Of a stretch of 44,949 nucleotides of DNA, positions 15,128 through 24,718 are shown in pieces. The DNA is from an uncultured Christensenellaceae bacterium (GTDB lineage: Bacteria; Bacillota; Clostridia; Christensenellales; UBA3700). Within the stretch, counting starts at the first letter, position 1. The number at the start of each line of letters is the position of its first letter. The DNA is taken from NCBI GenBank assembly GCA_944380275.1, contig CALWHB010000009.1, positions 1 through 44,949 on the forward strand. The letters are read 5' to 3'. The notes below the pieces were generated by a model. The model made no database searches. It was not told where the DNA came from and was given only the letters and a program-made list of their open reading frames with translations. The position numbers were made by a program, and so were the translations under genes.

Positions 15128-17560
15128 ATGGATTTTATTTCTATCGAAAAAAAGTGGCAAAAACGTTGGGCAGACGAAAAGCTTTACAGCTTTGACAAGT
15201 CCAAAATGGACAAGAAATATTACGTGCTTGAAATGTTCTCTTACCCTTCGGGCGCAAAACTTCACGTCGGACATTGGTACAACTTCGGTCCCTCTGACAG
15301 CTATGCGCGCTTTATGCGCATGAACGGCTACGAGGTTTTTCAGCCTATGGGTTTCGACGCTTTCGGTCTTCCGGCTGAAAACTACGCTATCAAGACGGGT
15401 ATCCACCCCCAGGACAGTACGCTTAAAAATATCGCGACGATGGAACAGCAGCTCAAAAACATGGGCGCGTCCTTCGACTGGGATTATGAAATCAAAACGT
15501 GTATGCCCGACTACTATAAGTGGACTCAATGGATTTTCCTGCAGTTCTACAAAAAAGGACTCGCTTACAGAAAAGAGGCTCCCGTCAACTGGTGTCCCAA
15601 CTGCAATACCGTGCTTGCAAACGAACAGGTAGTCGACGGCGCGTGCGAACGCTGCGGCTCGACTGTCGTACGCAAAAATCTGACTCAATGGTTTTTCAAA
15701 ATCACAGACTATGCAGAAGAACTCCTCCGCGACCTCGACAAGCTGGACTGGCCTGAAAAAACAAAGCTGATGCAGAAAAACTGGATTGGCAAATCCACCG
15801 GCGGAGAAATCACCTTCGACTGCGAAAACGGCGACTCCTTCAAAGTGTTCACTACCCGTGCGGACACCGTATTCGGCGTTTCTTACGTCGTCCTCGCTCC
15901 CGAACATCCTCTCGTCGACAAACTGACTACACCTGAGTGCAGAGCGGCGGTAGAGGCTTATAAAGAGGCTTGCGCTAAAAGTTCTGAAATAGAAAGACTC
16001 TCCACTTCGCGCGAAAAGACAGGCGCGTTTACCGGCGCGTACTGCATAAACCCCGCCAACGGAGAAAGAGTTCCTATCTGGATAGGCGATTACGTACTCT
16101 ATTCTTACGGCACGGGCGCGGTCATGGGCGTCGCGGCGCACGACGAACGCGACTACGACTTCGCCAAAAAATACGACCTGCTCATAAGAAGAGTTATCCG
16201 CTCTGCGGACGGCTCTGACGACTCGCTCCCCTACTGCGATTACGGCGTTATGACAAACAGCGGTCAGTTTGACGGTCTTACGACAGAAGAAGGCAAAACT
16301 AAAGTGATTGAGTGGCTCGCCAAGTCGGGACACGGCGAACTCAAGACCAACTACCGCCTGCGCGACTGGCTGATTTCACGCCAGCGTTACTGGGGCTGTC
16401 CTATTCCTATAATACACTGTCCGCACTGCGGAGAAGTGCCTGTTCCCGAAAGCGAACTGCCTGTGAAACTGCCTTACAACGTAGACTTCAAACCGGACGG
16501 AAAATCTCCTCTTCTCAAGTGCGAAGAGTATATGAATACCGTCTGCCCCGTATGCGGCAGACCCGCAAGGCGTGACCCCGATACTCTCGACACCTTCGTA
16601 TGTTCGAGCTGGTATTTCCTGCGTTATCCGGACGCTAAAAACGATAAAATGGCGTTCGACCCTGAAATAATCAACAAGATGCTCCCCGTCGACAAGTATA
16701 TCGGCGGCGCGGAACACGCCTGCATGCATCTGCTCTATGCGCGTTTCTTCACCAAAGCGTTGCGCGACCTCGGCTACCTCAAGTTCGACGAGCCTTTCAC
16801 ATCTCTCGTTCATCAGGGTACCATCCTCGGTCCAGACGGTTTCAAGATGAGCAAGTCGCGCGGCAACGTCGTATCTCCGGACGATTACGTCAGCAAGTAC
16901 GGTTCGGACGCGTTCAGACTTTATCTGATGTTCGGTTTCTCATACGTCGAAGGAGGCCCGTGGAACAGCAACGGCCTTGAATCAATCGTCAAGTTTATGG
17001 AGCGCGTCGAAAGACTGATAAAGCGCAGTATAGACCTGGGCGACAAGGACGGCGCGTTTACAGAAGTCGAAAAATCGCTTAATTTCGTAAGGCATAACAC
17101 TATCAGAAGAGTTACCGACGACACGAAACAATTCTCTTTCAATACTGCGATAGCCCGTCTTATGGAGTTTGTAAACGCAACTTACAAGTATCTCGACAAC
17201 TCCGTGGCAATAAACGCAAAATTCGTACGCGATTGCATAGAGGACCTCGTGCTTATGCTTGCGCCGTTCGCGCCTCACTTCTCTGAAGAACTCAACGAGA
17301 TGCTGGGAAACAAATGCAGCGTGTTCAACCGCAGTTATCCCGTATGCGACCAGAAAGCACTCGTTCTCGACGAATACGAACTCGCCGTGCAGGTCAACAG
17401 CCGCATGAAAGCGAAAATCGTCGTACCCGTGGACGCAGACCAGAAAACAATACAGGACGCCGCTCTCGCCAATGCCCAGGTAAAACAGGCGATAGGCGAT
17501 ATGAACGTCGTCAAAGTAATCGTGATACCCAAGCGACTCGTAAATATCGTCGCAAAATAA
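15128..17560 (+). CDS. leuS: Leucyl-tRNA synthetase
   Basis: Class I synthetase that charges tRNA-Leu in the cytoplasm. The start [18 protein letters not shown] is the usual LeuRS N-terminus. The HIGH-type motif is [18 protein letters not shown], the CP1 editing domain contains [14 protein letters not shown] and [18 protein letters not shown], and KMSKS is in [16 protein letters not shown]. Cys pairs in the inserted region ([13 protein letters not shown]...CERCG and CPVCGR) suggest zinc-binding knuckles. Total 810 residues, normal for bacterial LeuRS. The C-terminal domain ends [17 protein letters not shown] as in the family. serS follows after 10 bp. Confidence 0.97.
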   Translation: MDFISIEKKWQKRWADEKLYSFDKSKMDKKYYVLEMFSYPSGAKLHVGHWYNFGPSDSYARFMRMNGYEVFQPMGFDAFGLPAENYAIKTGIHPQDSTLKNIATMEQQLKNMGASFDWDYEIKTCMPDYYKWTQWIFLQFYKKGLAYRKEAPVNWCPNCNTVLANEQVVDGACERCGSTVVRKNLTQWFFKITDYAEELLRDLDKLDWPEKTKLMQKNWIGKSTGGEITFDCENGDSFKVFTTRADTVFGVSYVVLAPEHPLVDKLTTPECRAAVEAYKEACAKSSEIERLSTSREKTGAFTGAYCINPANGERVPIWIGDYVLYSYGTGAVMGVAAHDERDYDFAKKYDLLIRRVIRSADGSDDSLPYCDYGVMTNSGQFDGLTTEEGKTKVIEWLAKSGHGELKTNYRLRDWLISRQRYWGCPIPIIHCPHCGEVPVPESELPVKLPYNVDFKPDGKSPLLKCEEYMNTVCPVCGRPARRDPDTLDTFVCSSWYFLRYPDAKNDKMAFDPEIINKMLPVDKYIGGAEHACMHLLYARFFTKALRDLGYLKFDEPFTSLVHQGTILGPDGFKMSKSRGNVVSPDDYVSKYGSDAFRLYLMFGFSYVEGGPWNSNGLESIVKFMERVERLIKRSIDLGDKDGAFTEVEKSLNFVRHNTIRRVTDDTKQFSFNTAIARLMEFVNATYKYLDNSVAINAKFVRDCIEDLVLMLAPFAPHFSEELNEMLGNKCSVFNRSYPVCDQKALVLDEYELAVQVNSRMKAKIVVPVDADQKTIQDAALANAQVKQAIGDMNVVKVIVIPKRLVNIVAK

Positions 17561-17570
17561 GGAGAAATAT

Positions 17571-18851
17571 ATGATAGACATAAAACTTATCAGAACAAAT
17601 CCTCAACTGGTAAAAGACAATATAAAGAAAAAATTTCAGGACGAAAAACTCGTCCTCGTCGACGAAGTCGAGGCAATGGACAAAGAGTTCAGAGAGGCTA
17701 AAACGCGCGGCGACTATCTGCGCGGCCAGCGCAATGCCGTAAGCAAGCAGATAGGCGGATTTATGGCAAAAGGCGACAAAGCCGCTGCCGAAGAGGCAAA
17801 AGAGCAGGTCGCTGATATCGCTGCAGAACTCCTCGCTCTCGAAAAACGCGAAGAAGTCCTTCAGGAAGAAATAAGAAAACGTATGCTCGTCATCCCCAAC
17901 ATCATAGACGACAGCGTGCCTATCGGCAAGGACGACAGCGAAAACGTGGAAGTCGAGCGTTTCGGCGACCCGTACGTTCCCCCGTTTGAAATCCCCTATC
18001 ACGTCGATATAATGGAAAGCCTCAACGGCATAGACCTTGACAGCGCACGCCGTACCAGCGGCAACGGTTTCTATTACCTCACGGGCGACATAGCGCGTCT
18101 GCACAGCGCAATCCTCTCCTATGCGCGCGACTTTATGATTGACCGCGGGTTCACTTACTGCATACCGCCGTTTATGATTCGTTCCGAAGTCGTTACCGGC
18201 GTAATGAGCTTTGCCGAAATGGAAAACATGATGTACAAAATAGAGGGCGAAGACCTTTACCTCATAGGTACGAGCGAACACTCCATGATTGGCAGATTCA
18301 TGAATACGATACTTCCTGAAAACACCCTGCCCAGAACTCTTACGAGTTACTCCCCCTGTTTCCGCAAAGAGGTGGGCGCGCACGGCATAGAAGAGCGCGG
18401 CGTATACCGCATCCACCAGTTTGAAAAACAGGAAATGATTGTAATCTGCAAGCCCGAAGAAAGCCCTGAGTGGTTCGTAAAGCTTTACACCAACACCGTG
18501 GACTTCTTCCGCACTCTGGATATTCCCGTTCGCACGCTTGAGTGCTGTTCAGGCGACCTCGCCGACCTCAAAGTGAAGAGTCTTGACGTAGAGGCATGGT
18601 CCCCCAGACAGAAAAAATACTTTGAAGTGGGCAGCTGCTCCAACCTTGGCGACGCGCAGGCAAGAAGGCTGGGCATACGCATCAAAGGCGCGGACGGCAA
18701 CTATTTTGCTCATACGCTCAACAACACCGTTGTGGCTCCTCCGCGTATGCTGATTGCTTTCCTTGAAAACAATCTCAACGAGGACGGCAGCGTGCGTATC
18801 CCTGAGGCACTCAGACCTTATATGGGCTTTAAAGAAGTTATCAAAAAGTAA
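17571..18851 (+). CDS. serS: Seryl-tRNA synthetase, with unusual motif 2/3 variants
   Basis: Class II synthetase charging tRNA-Ser and tRNA-Sec. An N-terminal coiled-coil arm (~1-105) is followed by the catalytic core: LTSYSPCFRKEVGAHGIEER, GVYRIHQFEKQEM, LECCSGDLADLKVKSLDVEA, FEVGSCSNLGDAQARRLGI and motif 3 LNNTVVAPPRMLIAFLENN. Most bacterial enzymes have LNGSGLAVGR at that place; LNNT with PR recalls the Thermus/archaeal-like branch. The HGIEERG loop also departs from the common GRDTRG. 426 residues is normal. AAGGAG lies 7 nt upstream of the ATG, 10 bp after leuS, so both are one transcript ending at the hairpin 18874-18905. Function is secure; branch placement is my reading of motifs. Confidence 0.96.
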   Translation: MIDIKLIRTNPQLVKDNIKKKFQDEKLVLVDEVEAMDKEFREAKTRGDYLRGQRNAVSKQIGGFMAKGDKAAAEEAKEQVADIAAELLALEKREEVLQEEIRKRMLVIPNIIDDSVPIGKDDSENVEVERFGDPYVPPFEIPYHVDIMESLNGIDLDSARRTSGNGFYYLTGDIARLHSAILSYARDFMIDRGFTYCIPPFMIRSEVVTGVMSFAEMENMMYKIEGEDLYLIGTSEHSMIGRFMNTILPENTLPRTLTSYSPCFRKEVGAHGIEERGVYRIHQFEKQEMIVICKPEESPEWFVKLYTNTVDFFRTLDIPVRTLECCSGDLADLKVKSLDVEAWSPRQKKYFEVGSCSNLGDAQARRLGIRIKGADGNYFAHTLNNTVVAPPRMLIAFLENNLNEDGSVRIPEALRPYMGFKEVIKK

Positions 18852-18873
18852 TTACATCAGGAATAAAACAAAT

Positions 18874-18905
18874 AAAAAATCCCCGGATTTTCCGGGGATT
18901 TTTTG
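18874..18905 (+). terminator. Intrinsic terminator after serS
   Basis: AAAAAATCCCCGG, loop of T's, CCGGGGATTTTTT; symmetrical enough to act in both directions. Confidence 0.92.
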
Positions 18906-18928
18906 TATTATAATCAACACATACAGAG

Positions 18929-18958
18929 AAAAATCCGCTTAAAGCCGCGGATTTTTAT
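18929..18958 (-). terminator. Second hairpin, probable terminator for the minus-strand sulfatase
   Basis: AAAAATCCGC and GCGGATTTTT flank an 8-9-nt loop; U-tracts on both strands. It lies 80 bp after the sulfatase stop and between converging genes. Confidence 0.7.
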
Positions 18959-19037
18959 TTTATATTTTGCTATACAAATATGTCTTTCATTATCAAAGAA
19001 TTAACGTTGCCTTTTCTGCGTTGCCTGTCTGCTTTTT

Positions 19038-20321
19038 TCAGATATTCTTTTTGAATATCCTTCTTTTGAACACGGGAGCTTTCTCCCCTGCCTTAACCAT
19101 TTCACGCGTAAGCAATTCTCTCATCTTTTTCTTTACTTCTGCGTATGCGGGAGAATTTATCAGGTTTTTCCTCTCCCCTTTGTCGTTTTGTTTGTCGTAC
19201 AGGTAATCGTCCTTATATACGTTTGTTTTGTAATTGCATCCTGAAGTTACGCTGTAAATATACCTCTTAGTAATCACGCATCTTCCGTTTCCGCTTTCGC
19301 TGATATGGACGAATACGCAGTCGCGTTCTTCCCCTGACTGCAATGCCTTTCCGTCAAATGATTGCGGCACTTCGATTCCCGCCGCAGAAAGCACGGTAGG
19401 AGGAAGGTCTATCAGCGAAACCAGCCTTGACGTATCGCCCTTGTCCTTTTCGTAAGCACCGCCGAACATTATCAGCGGTATATGAGTCGAACCGCTATGG
19501 CACGACCTCTTATATTCGATATTCCGCGTCCTGAAGTGGCAGCCGTGGTCTGACGTATATATAATAAGCGTATTGTCGTATTTTCCGCTCTTTTTCAGCT
19601 CTTCGACTATTCTCGCCACGCATCCGTCAAGCGACTCGCAGCACGCGAGATAACTCGCATAATTGAATACGTAATCTCCCGCAAGTCCTTTTATATCGGC
19701 AGGATAAGGCATATTTTTGAATTTTGCCGAAGTGCCGGGCGGACACTCGAACTTTCCCGAAGTGTTCTGATGGTGAGGCTCTAAATAGGATAAAAACAAA
19801 AAATAGGGCTTGTCGTGCCGGGAATTTATATAATCTATCGCAAAGTCAGTCATCTTCTCTGTCCTTATACCCTCAAACCGCACCTCTTTGCAGTCGTTGT
19901 TCCACAACGTGCCGCCTTTACCGTTTGAAGAAAACTCCAAAAGGTCTGCCGCAAGCCAGTATTTATATCCGCCGCGCAGCTCCTCAGGCACTCCTTTTTT
20001 TCTGTATTCGAGTCCTTGGGACGCCAGATGCCACTTGCCTATATAAGCCGTATCGTATCCTGACGCATTGAACGCGTCCGCCAGATGCACGTCCTCTTTT
20101 TTCATAGGCACGCCGTTTGTTATGCATCCGTTTTTATTGGGATACATCCCTGTCTGAAGGCACGCACGCGCAGGTCCGCATACAGGCTGACACGTATACG
20201 CGCTGTCAAACAGGTCGCCCTCTTCAGCAAATTTCACCAGATTGGGCGTTACGCGTTCGTTTACCGTATCCGCCCTCTGCTGGTCGCTGAAAATAAAGAT
20301 TATGTCGGGTTTTTTGCTCAT
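19038..20321 (-). CDS. Type I sulfatase family hydrolase, apparently cytoplasmic
   Basis: Hydrolyses sulfate esters (alkaline phosphatase superfamily, arylsulfatase/COG3119). The start MSKKPDIIFIFSDQQRADTV carries the first metal ligands. Residues 48-52 are C-G-P-A-R, the CxPxR site whose Cys must be converted to formylglycine. KWHLA and YTSDHGCHF supply further active-site residues. 427 residues. No signal peptide is visible with the ATG at 20319-20321 (AAGGGGAAA upstream); an upstream extension to 20405 adds no signal either. Gut bacteria use such enzymes on mucin or glycosaminoglycan sulfate; the substrate cannot be told here. No maturase or glycosidase is in the window. It starts 58 bp after the flavoprotein stop (20380), possibly one transcript. 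Confidence 0.9.
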   Translation of the reverse strand: MSKKPDIIFIFSDQQRADTVNERVTPNLVKFAEEGDLFDSAYTCQPVCGPARACLQTGMYPNKNGCITNGVPMKKEDVHLADAFNASGYDTAYIGKWHLASQGLEYRKKGVPEELRGGYKYWLAADLLEFSSNGKGGTLWNNDCKEVRFEGIRTEKMTDFAIDYINSRHDKPYFLFLSYLEPHHQNTSGKFECPPGTSAKFKNMPYPADIKGLAGDYVFNYASYLACCESLDGCVARIVEELKKSGKYDNTLIIYTSDHGCHFRTRNIEYKRSCHSGSTHIPLIMFGGAYEKDKGDTSRLVSLIDLPPTVLSAAGIEVPQSFDGKALQSGEERDCVFVHISESGNGRCVITKRYIYSVTSGCNYKTNVYKDDYLYDKQNDKGERKNLINSPAYAEVKKKMRELLTREMVKAGEKAPVFKRRIFKKNI

Positions 20322-20379
20322 ATATTTCCCCTTTGCAAAATCCGCATTATCAAGGCAAAAATGCCGATTTATTTGCTTT

Positions 20380-21786
20380 TTATTTGTTTTTTGCCTTTGC
20401 CGCAAGTTTCTGCCCCATGATTACGCCCATAACAGACGCCATCATAAGTCCTCTCGTCCAGCCGCTGCTGTCGCCGAGACAATGCAACCCCTTGATGCTG
20501 GTATTGAAATCCTCGTCCATCTTTACTTTGTTTGAATAGAATTTCAGTTCGGGCGAGTACAGCAGGGTTTCCGCTGCCGCAAAGCCGGGTACGACCTCGT
20601 CCACCGCCTGAATAAAGTTGATAATGTTTATCATTGCGCGGTAAGGCATCGCCGCCGTAATATCGCCTGCAACGGCGTCGGGCAGCGTGGGTCTTACGTT
20701 GCTGCGCGCAAGTTCCTTCTGCCACGTCCTCTTGCCGTCTATTATATCGCCGTATCTCTGCACCAGTATGTGTCCGGCACCCAACATATTTGTCAATTCT
20801 CCTATCTTCTGCGCGTATGCAATAGGCTGATTGAACGGCTCCGAGAAGTTGTGTGAGCAAAGTATCGCGAGGTTCGTGTTGGATGATTTGAGTTCTTTAT
20901 AGCTGTGTCCGTTGACTACCGCGAGGTCGTTGTCGTAATTCTCCTGGCTTACGAAACCGCCGGGATTCTGACAGAAAGTGCGCACCTTGTTCTTGAACGG
21001 CTTGGGGTAACCTATAAGTTTTGATTCGTAAAGCACGCGGTTTACCTTTTCCATAACCTCGTTGCGCACCTCAACCCTTACGCCTATGTCGACCGTGCCG
21101 GGCTGATGCATGATGTTGTGTTCCGCACACAGATGTTCAAGCCAGTCCGCTCCTCGTCTTCCGGTTGCGATTACCGTATTTTCGGCACGGACTTCTTCTG
21201 TCTTCCTGCCGTTGTCTATGATAACACCGCAGCACTTGTCGCCTTCAAGTATTATGTTTTCACACTGATAGCCGAACAGTATCTCCACGCCGTTCTTTAT
21301 CAGATACTGCTCTATCGCATAATAAATCTGCTGCGCCTTTTCTGTTCCCAGATGTCTTATCGGACAGTCTACGAGTTTAAGTCCCGCCTTTATCGCGCGT
21401 TTTCTGATTTCCTTGACTTCCTCTTCCTGTCCCAGTCCCTCTACGTGCGTATCCGCGCCGAAGTCGAGATATATCTTGTCGGTGTATTCTATCATCTGCT
21501 GAGCGTAATCCTCTCCGATGAGTTCTGGCAACTGCCCTCCAACCTCGTGACTGAGCGACAACTTGCCGTCTGAGAACGCGCCCGCTCCGCTGAATCCCGT
21601 CGTGATGTGGCAGTACGGCTTGCAGTTTACGCAGACGTTTGTCTTTGCCTTGGGACAACGGCGTTTTTCAATCGCCACACCCTTTTCGACTATAAGTATT
21701 GAGCCTTTGTAGTCGTGTCTTATCATTTCTATCGCGGTAAATATACCCGCAGGTCCCGCTCCTATTATGACGGTATCGTATTTCAT
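20380..21786 (-). CDS. FAD-dependent dehydrogenase, COG2509-like
   Basis: The N-terminal FAD-binding motif is VIIGAGPAGIFTAIEM followed by an acidic strand end (VEKG). The Cys-containing segment KRRCPKAKTNVCVNC and the motif TGFSGAGAFSDGKL are typical of the uncharacterised COG2509 flavoproteins. A second dinucleotide-type segment NTVIATGRRGADWLEHL and the C-terminal GLHCLGDSSGWTRGLMMASVM complete the fold. 468 residues, cytosolic. A strong AAGGAG site precedes the ATG. The physiological substrate is unknown for the family. It lies downstream of upp but behind the terminator at 21826-21854. Confidence 0.85.
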   Translation of the reverse strand: MKYDTVIIGAGPAGIFTAIEMIRHDYKGSILIVEKGVAIEKRRCPKAKTNVCVNCKPYCHITTGFSGAGAFSDGKLSLSHEVGGQLPELIGEDYAQQMIEYTDKIYLDFGADTHVEGLGQEEEVKEIRKRAIKAGLKLVDCPIRHLGTEKAQQIYYAIEQYLIKNGVEILFGYQCENIILEGDKCCGVIIDNGRKTEEVRAENTVIATGRRGADWLEHLCAEHNIMHQPGTVDIGVRVEVRNEVMEKVNRVLYESKLIGYPKPFKNKVRTFCQNPGGFVSQENYDNDLAVVNGHSYKELKSSNTNLAILCSHNFSEPFNQPIAYAQKIGELTNMLGAGHILVQRYGDIIDGKRTWQKELARSNVRPTLPDAVAGDITAAMPYRAMINIINFIQAVDEVVPGFAAAETLLYSPELKFYSNKVKMDEDFNTSIKGLHCLGDSSGWTRGLMMASVMGVIMGQKLAAKAKNK

Positions 21787-21825
21787 CTTTTTTCTCCTTT
21801 TCCCTTCTTTTTGCCGAAAGGCGTA

Positions 21826-21854
21826 TAAAAAGCCGCGCCACTTTGCGGCACGGC
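21826..21854 (-). terminator. Intrinsic terminator after upp
   Basis: On the minus strand GCCGTGCC and GGCGCGGC (one G-U pair) close a short loop, followed by TTTTTA. It sits 22 bp after the upp stop. Confidence 0.75.
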
Positions 21855-21876
21855 GTGTCTTTGCGATAAACGCATT

Positions 21877-22515
21877 TTACTTCGTGCCGAACAATCTGTC
21901 GCCCGCGTCACCGAGTCCGGGCAGTATGTAACAATGCTCGTTGAGAGTCCTGTCAAGCGTGGAAACATAAACTTTTACGTCTGGATTCGCCTCAGCGACT
22001 TTCTCAACCCCCTGAGGAGCAGCGATTATGGACATAAGCCTTATAATCTTTACGCCGCGTTTTCTCAAAAATCCTATCGCAGCATTGGCAGAACCGCCCG
22101 TCGCAAGCATCGGGTCAAGCAACGTTACCTGCATATTTTCAATGCCCTGCGGCAGCTTGCAATAATATTCGTGAGGCTCCATGGTTTCTTCGTCGCGGTA
22201 AAGACCTATATGCCCTACCTTGGCAAGCGGAAAAATCTTCTGTACGCCGCTTACCATACCCAGCCCCGCACGAAGTATGGGAACGATTGCGATTTTTCTT
22301 TCCTGAACTATCTGCTGCGTGCAGACTTCAAGCGGAGTTTCAACTTCTACTTCTTTTGTGGGAGCGTCCTTGAAAGCCTCGTAAGTCATAAGCATGGTGA
22401 TTTCTTCTACAAGCTCTCTGAATTCTTTGGTACCCGTATTCTTATCGCGCAGAATTGCGATTTTATGTCTGATTAGCGGGTGGTCGAATATCGTAACGTT
22501 GGGGTAATTCTTCAT
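21877..22515 (-). CDS. upp: Uracil phosphoribosyltransferase
   Basis: Converts uracil and PRPP to UMP in pyrimidine salvage. The protein starts [20 protein letters not shown], the standard UPRTase N-terminus. It has the PRPP-binding loop [16 protein letters not shown] near residue 130 and the uracil-binding end [18 protein letters not shown]. 212 residues, the expected length. I used the ATG at 22513-22515 with AAGGAG upstream; the longer frame from 22572 begins upstream of the promoter's transcript start. Single-gene unit: promoter 22544-22572, terminator 21826-21854. Confidence 0.97.
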   Translation of the reverse strand: MKNYPNVTIFDHPLIRHKIAILRDKNTGTKEFRELVEEITMLMTYEAFKDAPTKEVEVETPLEVCTQQIVQERKIAIVPILRAGLGMVSGVQKIFPLAKVGHIGLYRDEETMEPHEYYCKLPQGIENMQVTLLDPMLATGGSANAAIGFLRKRGVKIIRLMSIIAAPQGVEKVAEANPDVKVYVSTLDRTLNEHCYILPGLGDAGDRLFGTK

Positions 22516-22543
22516 AACTTTTCTCCTTTGTCCGTCCTCATCT

Positions 22544-22572
22544 ATTATCTTATTTTTTAAGCGGATTGTCAA
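22544..22572 (-). promoter_or_regulatory. Sigma-A promoter of upp
   Basis: On the minus strand TTGACA (22567-22572), 17-bp spacer, GATAAT (22544-22549); start near 22537, ~22 nt before the ATG, which excludes a PyrR-type attenuator leader. Confidence 0.8.
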
Positions 22573-22948
22573 TACTTTTCAATTTTTATATTTTTCGCGC
22601 GCGCACGCGTCGCATTTTATAAGCGTCATATTGCTTACTCGTCATATCCTATGAACGTCATATCGCTTACTCGTCGCGGTGTATATGCATCGTATTATCT
22701 ACACGGCGTGTCATATACGCGCCTGCGTTATATGCGCTCCGTATCCGGCACAAGCCATATCTATGCAAGCCAGATACAGACGCTGCGCCTTCCGCCTTTT
22801 TTGTCTTTCCTTATAAAATCCGCTTTTTCATCGGTCGATGCTTTTGTTTTGTCAGTACGTGATTTTTATGCTTTGCTTTTGTTGTCGGCTTTCGGCGTTT
22901 TGCACTCCCTCCTGACTGATAAGAAAGCGCGTTTTTTCCCTTCTCCCG
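22573..22948. other. Divergent intergenic region with a 20-bp direct repeat
   Basis: About 375 bp between the divergent upp and oligoendopeptidase promoters. It begins with alternating GC and AT stretches (CGCGCGCGCACGCG) and holds the direct repeat described separately. No convincing gene. Confidence 0.45.
22624..22675. repeat. Direct repeat, 2 x 20 bp with one mismatch
   Basis: CGTCATATTGCTTACTCGTC at 22624-22643 and CGTCATATCGCTTACTCGTC at 22656-22675, start-to-start distance 32 bp (about three helical turns). Lies upstream of both divergent promoters, so paired regulator sites are possible. Confidence 0.7.
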
Positions 22949-22977
22949 TTGATATTTGTATTTGTTGGTGATATTAT
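22949..22977 (+). promoter_or_regulatory. Probable sigma-A promoter of the oligoendopeptidase
   Basis: TTGATA (22949-22954), 17-bp spacer, TATTAT (22972-22977); transcript start near 22984, ~22 nt before the ATG at 23006. Confidence 0.6.
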
Positions 22978-23005
22978 AATAAAGATAAAATTCAGCGAGG
23001 CATCT

Positions 23006-24718
23006 ATGGACTACAAAAAATATGAAAACGTGAAAATCAAAGACCTTCCCTACAAACGCTACACCGTCGAAGAGGCAAAAGACAATTTTGATAAATTCTT
23101 CGACGCCGTAAAAGAGGCAAAATGCGCCGACGACGTTCTGACCGCGCGCGAAAAATACGTTCTGCCTTCGATAAGACATTTCAACACCGCGGCGTCCCTT
23201 TCCAACGCTCGTTTCACACAGAATACGCGCGACGGGTTCTACAATGCTGAAATAGAGTATTACGACGAAGTTTCACCGGTATTTCAGGGACTTTACGTCA
23301 GATATGCCGACTATATGCTCTCCTCACCTTTCAAAAAAGAACTCAGAGCGCGCCTCGGCGACGTACTCTACCGCTCTTTCGAATTTGAAAAAGCCGCTTA
23401 TAACGATTCTATAGAAGAAGAAGTAAAACTGGAAAACTCGTACGTTACGGAATACGTAAAACTGCTCTCCACCACAGAGTGCGACTTCCGCGGCGAGAAA
23501 AAACCGGTCGCTTACGTCAGAGGTTTTCTTGAAGACAAGGACCGCGCTGTCAGAAAAGCCGCGGCGGAAAGCATTGGCAAAGCCCTTGAATCCCGCTCAT
23601 CTCAGTTTGACGACGTGTTTGACAGACTCGTAAAATTAAGAGATACAATGGCAAAAAAGATGGGCTACGACAACTTTACCGTGCTGGGCTATTACCGCAG
23701 AGGCAGAATCGATTACGACCGCGCCGCTGTAGAAAAATTCCGCAAAAACGTCGCTCGTTCACTCACTCCCGTCGTCGCCGGGCTGAAAGCTCAAGTCGCA
23801 AAAGACCTGGGTATAGACGATTTTAAATATTACGACGACGCAGTATATTCAAAAGGAGAAGTCCCCGTGCGCGACTGCTCAGTCGAAGAGTTTTTTGAAA
23901 AAGCGAAACAGATGTACTCTTCTATGGATAAAGAACTCTCACTTCTTTTCGACCGTATGGTCGCAGACGAGGCGTTTGACGTTCTTCCCCGCGACGGCAA
24001 AACGGGAGGCGGCTACTGCACCTCTTTCGACGACTTCTTCAAGATATTCATACTTGCCAACTTCAACGGCTCAAGCGGCGACGTGGACGTTATCACGCAT
24101 GAATTCGGACATGCCGTTGCCATGAATTACGCCATGCAGAGAGAAAACGACGAAAGCGGCATAGGCGGATACGAAACCGCCGAGTGCCACTCAATGAGTA
24201 TGGAATTCATTGCGTGGCCGTATATGGATTTGTTCTTCGGAAAAATGGCAGACGCATACCGCAAAAAGCACCTTTCAGATGCACTCACTTTTATACCTTA
24301 CGGCTGCATAGTGGACGAGTTTCAGCACGAAATTTACGACCACCCCGAAATGACTCCTGCGGAGCGCAATGCAAAATACCTTGAAATTTCAAAAAAATAC
24401 CGCCCTTACCTCTCGTACGAAGGAATACCGTACCTTGAAAAAGGCACGAGGTGGCAGTTCCAGTCGCACATCTTCGAAGTGCCTTTCTATTATATCGATT
24501 ACTGCCTCGCTCAGACGGTATCGCTGGGATTTCTCGCCCTCAGCAGAGAAAACTACTCTCTCGCCCTTGAAAGATACAAGGCATTGTGTAAAGCGGGCGG
24601 CAGTAAATTCTTCTCTGAACTGATAAAGGACGCGGGCATTGCATACCCGTTCGGCGAAGGGACCCTGGACTCTCTCGCAGAAAAGATGAGCGGGATTCTT
24701 CAATCCCTCAACTCCTGA
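23006..24718 (+). CDS. M3 family oligoendopeptidase
   Basis: Zinc metallopeptidase of the thimet/PepF type that degrades oligopeptides in the cytoplasm. The HExxH motif is VITHEFGHAVA (His365, Glu366, His369), and the third-ligand helix is GGYETAECHSMSMEF some 25 residues later. The N-terminal half is helical, as expected, and the C-terminus has the substrate-cleft Tyr/His segment 'FEVPFYYIDYCLAQTVSLG'. 570 residues. There is no signal peptide: I chose the ATG at 23006 because the longer frame from 22949 would start before the transcript start. The M3B subfamily is likely but a pepF label would be too exact. It is a single gene; the downstream gene converges. Confidence 0.93.
   Translation: MDYKKYENVKIKDLPYKRYTVEEAKDNFDKFFDAVKEAKCADDVLTAREKYVLPSIRHFNTAASLSNARFTQNTRDGFYNAEIEYYDEVSPVFQGLYVRYADYMLSSPFKKELRARLGDVLYRSFEFEKAAYNDSIEEEVKLENSYVTEYVKLLSTTECDFRGEKKPVAYVRGFLEDKDRAVRKAAAESIGKALESRSSQFDDVFDRLVKLRDTMAKKMGYDNFTVLGYYRRGRIDYDRAAVEKFRKNVARSLTPVVAGLKAQVAKDLGIDDFKYYDDAVYSKGEVPVRDCSVEEFFEKAKQMYSSMDKELSLLFDRMVADEAFDVLPRDGKTGGGYCTSFDDFFKIFILANFNGSSGDVDVITHEFGHAVAMNYAMQRENDESGIGGYETAECHSMSMEFIAWPYMDLFFGKMADAYRKKHLSDALTFIPYGCIVDEFQHEIYDHPEMTPAERNAKYLEISKKYRPYLSYEGIPYLEKGTRWQFQSHIFEVPFYYIDYCLAQTVSLGFLALSRENYSLALERYKALCKAGGSKFFSELIKDAGIAYPFGEGTLDSLAEKMSGILQSLNS

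Noticed and set aside
15074-16333. 419-codon minus-strand frame opposite leuS
   Set aside because: Antisense shadow of a clearly conserved synthetase; Phe/Val/Arg-rich low-information sequence without RBS.
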